This document shows, one piece after another, positions 63,275-64,000 of a stretch of 64,000 bases of DNA. Within the stretch, counting starts at the first letter, position 1; every line of letters begins with the position of its first letter. A program made the position numbers and the translations under genes. The notes below the pieces were generated by a model. That model made no database searches and had not been told where the DNA came from. It saw only the letters and a program-made list of their open reading frames with translations. The DNA is from an uncultured Erythrobacter sp. (lineage in GTDB: Bacteria > Pseudomonadota > Alphaproteobacteria > Sphingomonadales > Sphingomonadaceae). The stretch is taken from contig CANLVN010000004.1 in assembly GCA_947494705.1 (NCBI GenBank), forward strand, positions 62,001 to 126,000. Direction: 5' to 3'.

Positions 63275-63954
63275 TCACCAAGTCGATATCCGGCACCACG
63301 CACCGTGTGGATCAGGGCTTCTTCCCCATCGCAATCGATTTTCTTGCGCAATCGGCTGATATGAACGTCGATGACGTTGGTGCCGGGGTCGAAGTGATAG
63401 TCCCATACGCCTTCGAGCAGCATGGTGCGGGTGATGACCTGTCCCGCCTGGCGCATCATGAATTCCAGCAGCCGGTATTCGCGCGGCTGTAATTCAATCA
63501 CGCGTTCGCCGCGTCGGACCTCTCGCTTCAGAAGGTCGATCGAGAGGTCGCCGCAGGTCAACTGGGTCTCTTGTGTGCTGTCCTGGCGGCCTCGACGAAT
63601 GAGCAGTTTTATGCGTGCGAGCAATTCCGCGAAAACGAACGGTTTGACCAGATAATCGTCAGAGCCTTTGGTCAATCCAGCCACCCGGTCTTCGGCGGAA
63701 CCGAGGGCCGACAATATCAAGACGGGTGTTTTCACATCTGCCGCCCTCAAGGCAGCAAGGATCGCCATGCCATCCATTCCCGGCAGCATCCGGTCGAGCA
63801 CGATCGCGCCATAGCTGCCATCCGAGGCATGGAACAAGCCATCGCGTCCATCGCTGACATGATCGACCGTGAAGCCCTCTTCGGTCAGGCCGCGGACGAT
63901 GAAATCGGCGGTCGTCTTGTCATCTTCGACCACAAGGATCTTGTTGTCAGGCAC
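63271..63954 (-). CDS. OmpR-type response regulator
   Basis: The 227-residue regulator has a receiver with phospho-acceptor Asp54 in IVLDRMLPGMDG and the conserved ILVVEDD start, followed by a winged-helix DNA-binding domain with ELQPREYRLLEF and NVIDVHISRLRKKI. It is cotranscribed with the kinase, and is divergent from nothing visible in the last 46 bases. Confidence 0.96.
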   Translation of the reverse strand: MPDNKILVVEDDKTTADFIVRGLTEEGFTVDHVSDGRDGLFHASDGSYGAIVLDRMLPGMDGMAILAALRAADVKTPVLILSALGSAEDRVAGLTKGSDDYLVKPFVFAELLARIKLLIRRGRQDSTQETQLTCGDLSIDLLKREVRRGERVIELQPREYRLLEFMMRQAGQVITRTMLLEGVWDYHFDPGTNVIDVHISRLRKKIDCDGEEALIHTVRGAGYRLGE

Positions 63955-64000
63955 TCTGCTACCTTTCGCATTGGTCGATCTGCACCACGTGCCGCACTCC

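Overview
The window reads as a chromosomal segment of a GC-rich alphaproteobacterium of the order Sphingomonadales, most likely family Erythrobacteraceae (Erythrobacter, Qipengyuania, Altererythrobacter or a relative). The reasons are the protein repertoire (alphaproteobacterial SspB, a Tol-Pal operon next to histidine genes, DUF3253, DUF3008, DUF3140 and DUF2945 proteins, a PdeM phosphoesterase), a copy of a sphingomonad-type palindromic repeat (GAGCCTGTCGA), and many GTG and TTG starts. There is one tRNA, no rRNA, no CRISPR array, no insertion sequence and no phage gene. Almost all of the window is coding and looks like stable chromosome. All family assignments come from reading the proteins; no database search was run.

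Layout. 1-7 kb: the end of a fasciclin protein, secreted or lipid-anchored proteins (COG3650-type lipoprotein, S41 peptidase, M19 dipeptidase), a PEBP protein, a SWIB protein, an overlapping cupin/DoxX/DUF3253 trio and a small stress-type operon with an EcfG-like promoter. 7-10.5 kb: dapD and a subtilisin-like lipoprotein with a barrel-like C-terminus. 10.5-19.5 kb: a lipid catabolism block (ACAD11-type kinase, zinc alcohol dehydrogenase, ACAD11-type dehydrogenase, GPH-type transporter, two adjacent acyl-CoA dehydrogenases, SDR). 19.5-31 kb: an alpha/beta hydrolase lipoprotein, gmk, sspB, hisBHAFE, a HIT protein and ybgC-tolQRAB-pal. 31-47 kb: mixed housekeeping genes (J-domain protein, flavin reductase, SDR, a trans-sulfuration type PLP enzyme, an SLC13 permease, an S9 peptidase, infC, pdeM, hemF, rsh, a chemoreceptor, a cyclophilin) and tRNA-Ser.

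47.8-58.6 kb is the most unusual part: one tightly packed eight-gene transcription unit. It starts with a Tat-exported TldD-type metalloprotease and a TldE-type partner that has no signal. A DUF4159 protein, a MoxR ATPase, a DUF58 protein and three membrane proteins (BatA-like, DUF4175-like and a further one) follow. This looks like an envelope-associated peptide or protein maturation machine powered by a MoxR/VWA-type module. 58.7-64 kb is an envelope and stress group: DUF2147, a coiled-coil protein, HdeD, a cytochrome b561, a K+-channel-like protein and an OmpR-type two-component pair.

How the parts fit. The Tol-Pal genes, the lipoproteins and the exported peptidases serve the envelope. The ACAD11-like pair suggests breakdown of 4-hydroxyacyl-CoA through a phosphorylated intermediate, with the neighbouring dehydrogenases continuing beta-oxidation-like chemistry. 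Local control signals include a rare ATA start on infC, a hairpin that can hide the ribosome binding site of the PLP enzyme, intrinsic terminators after the S9 peptidase/infC pair and after the rsh/VOC genes, and a 10-bp inverted repeat around an ACGT-type motif in the divergent promoter of the transporter and a dehydrogenase.
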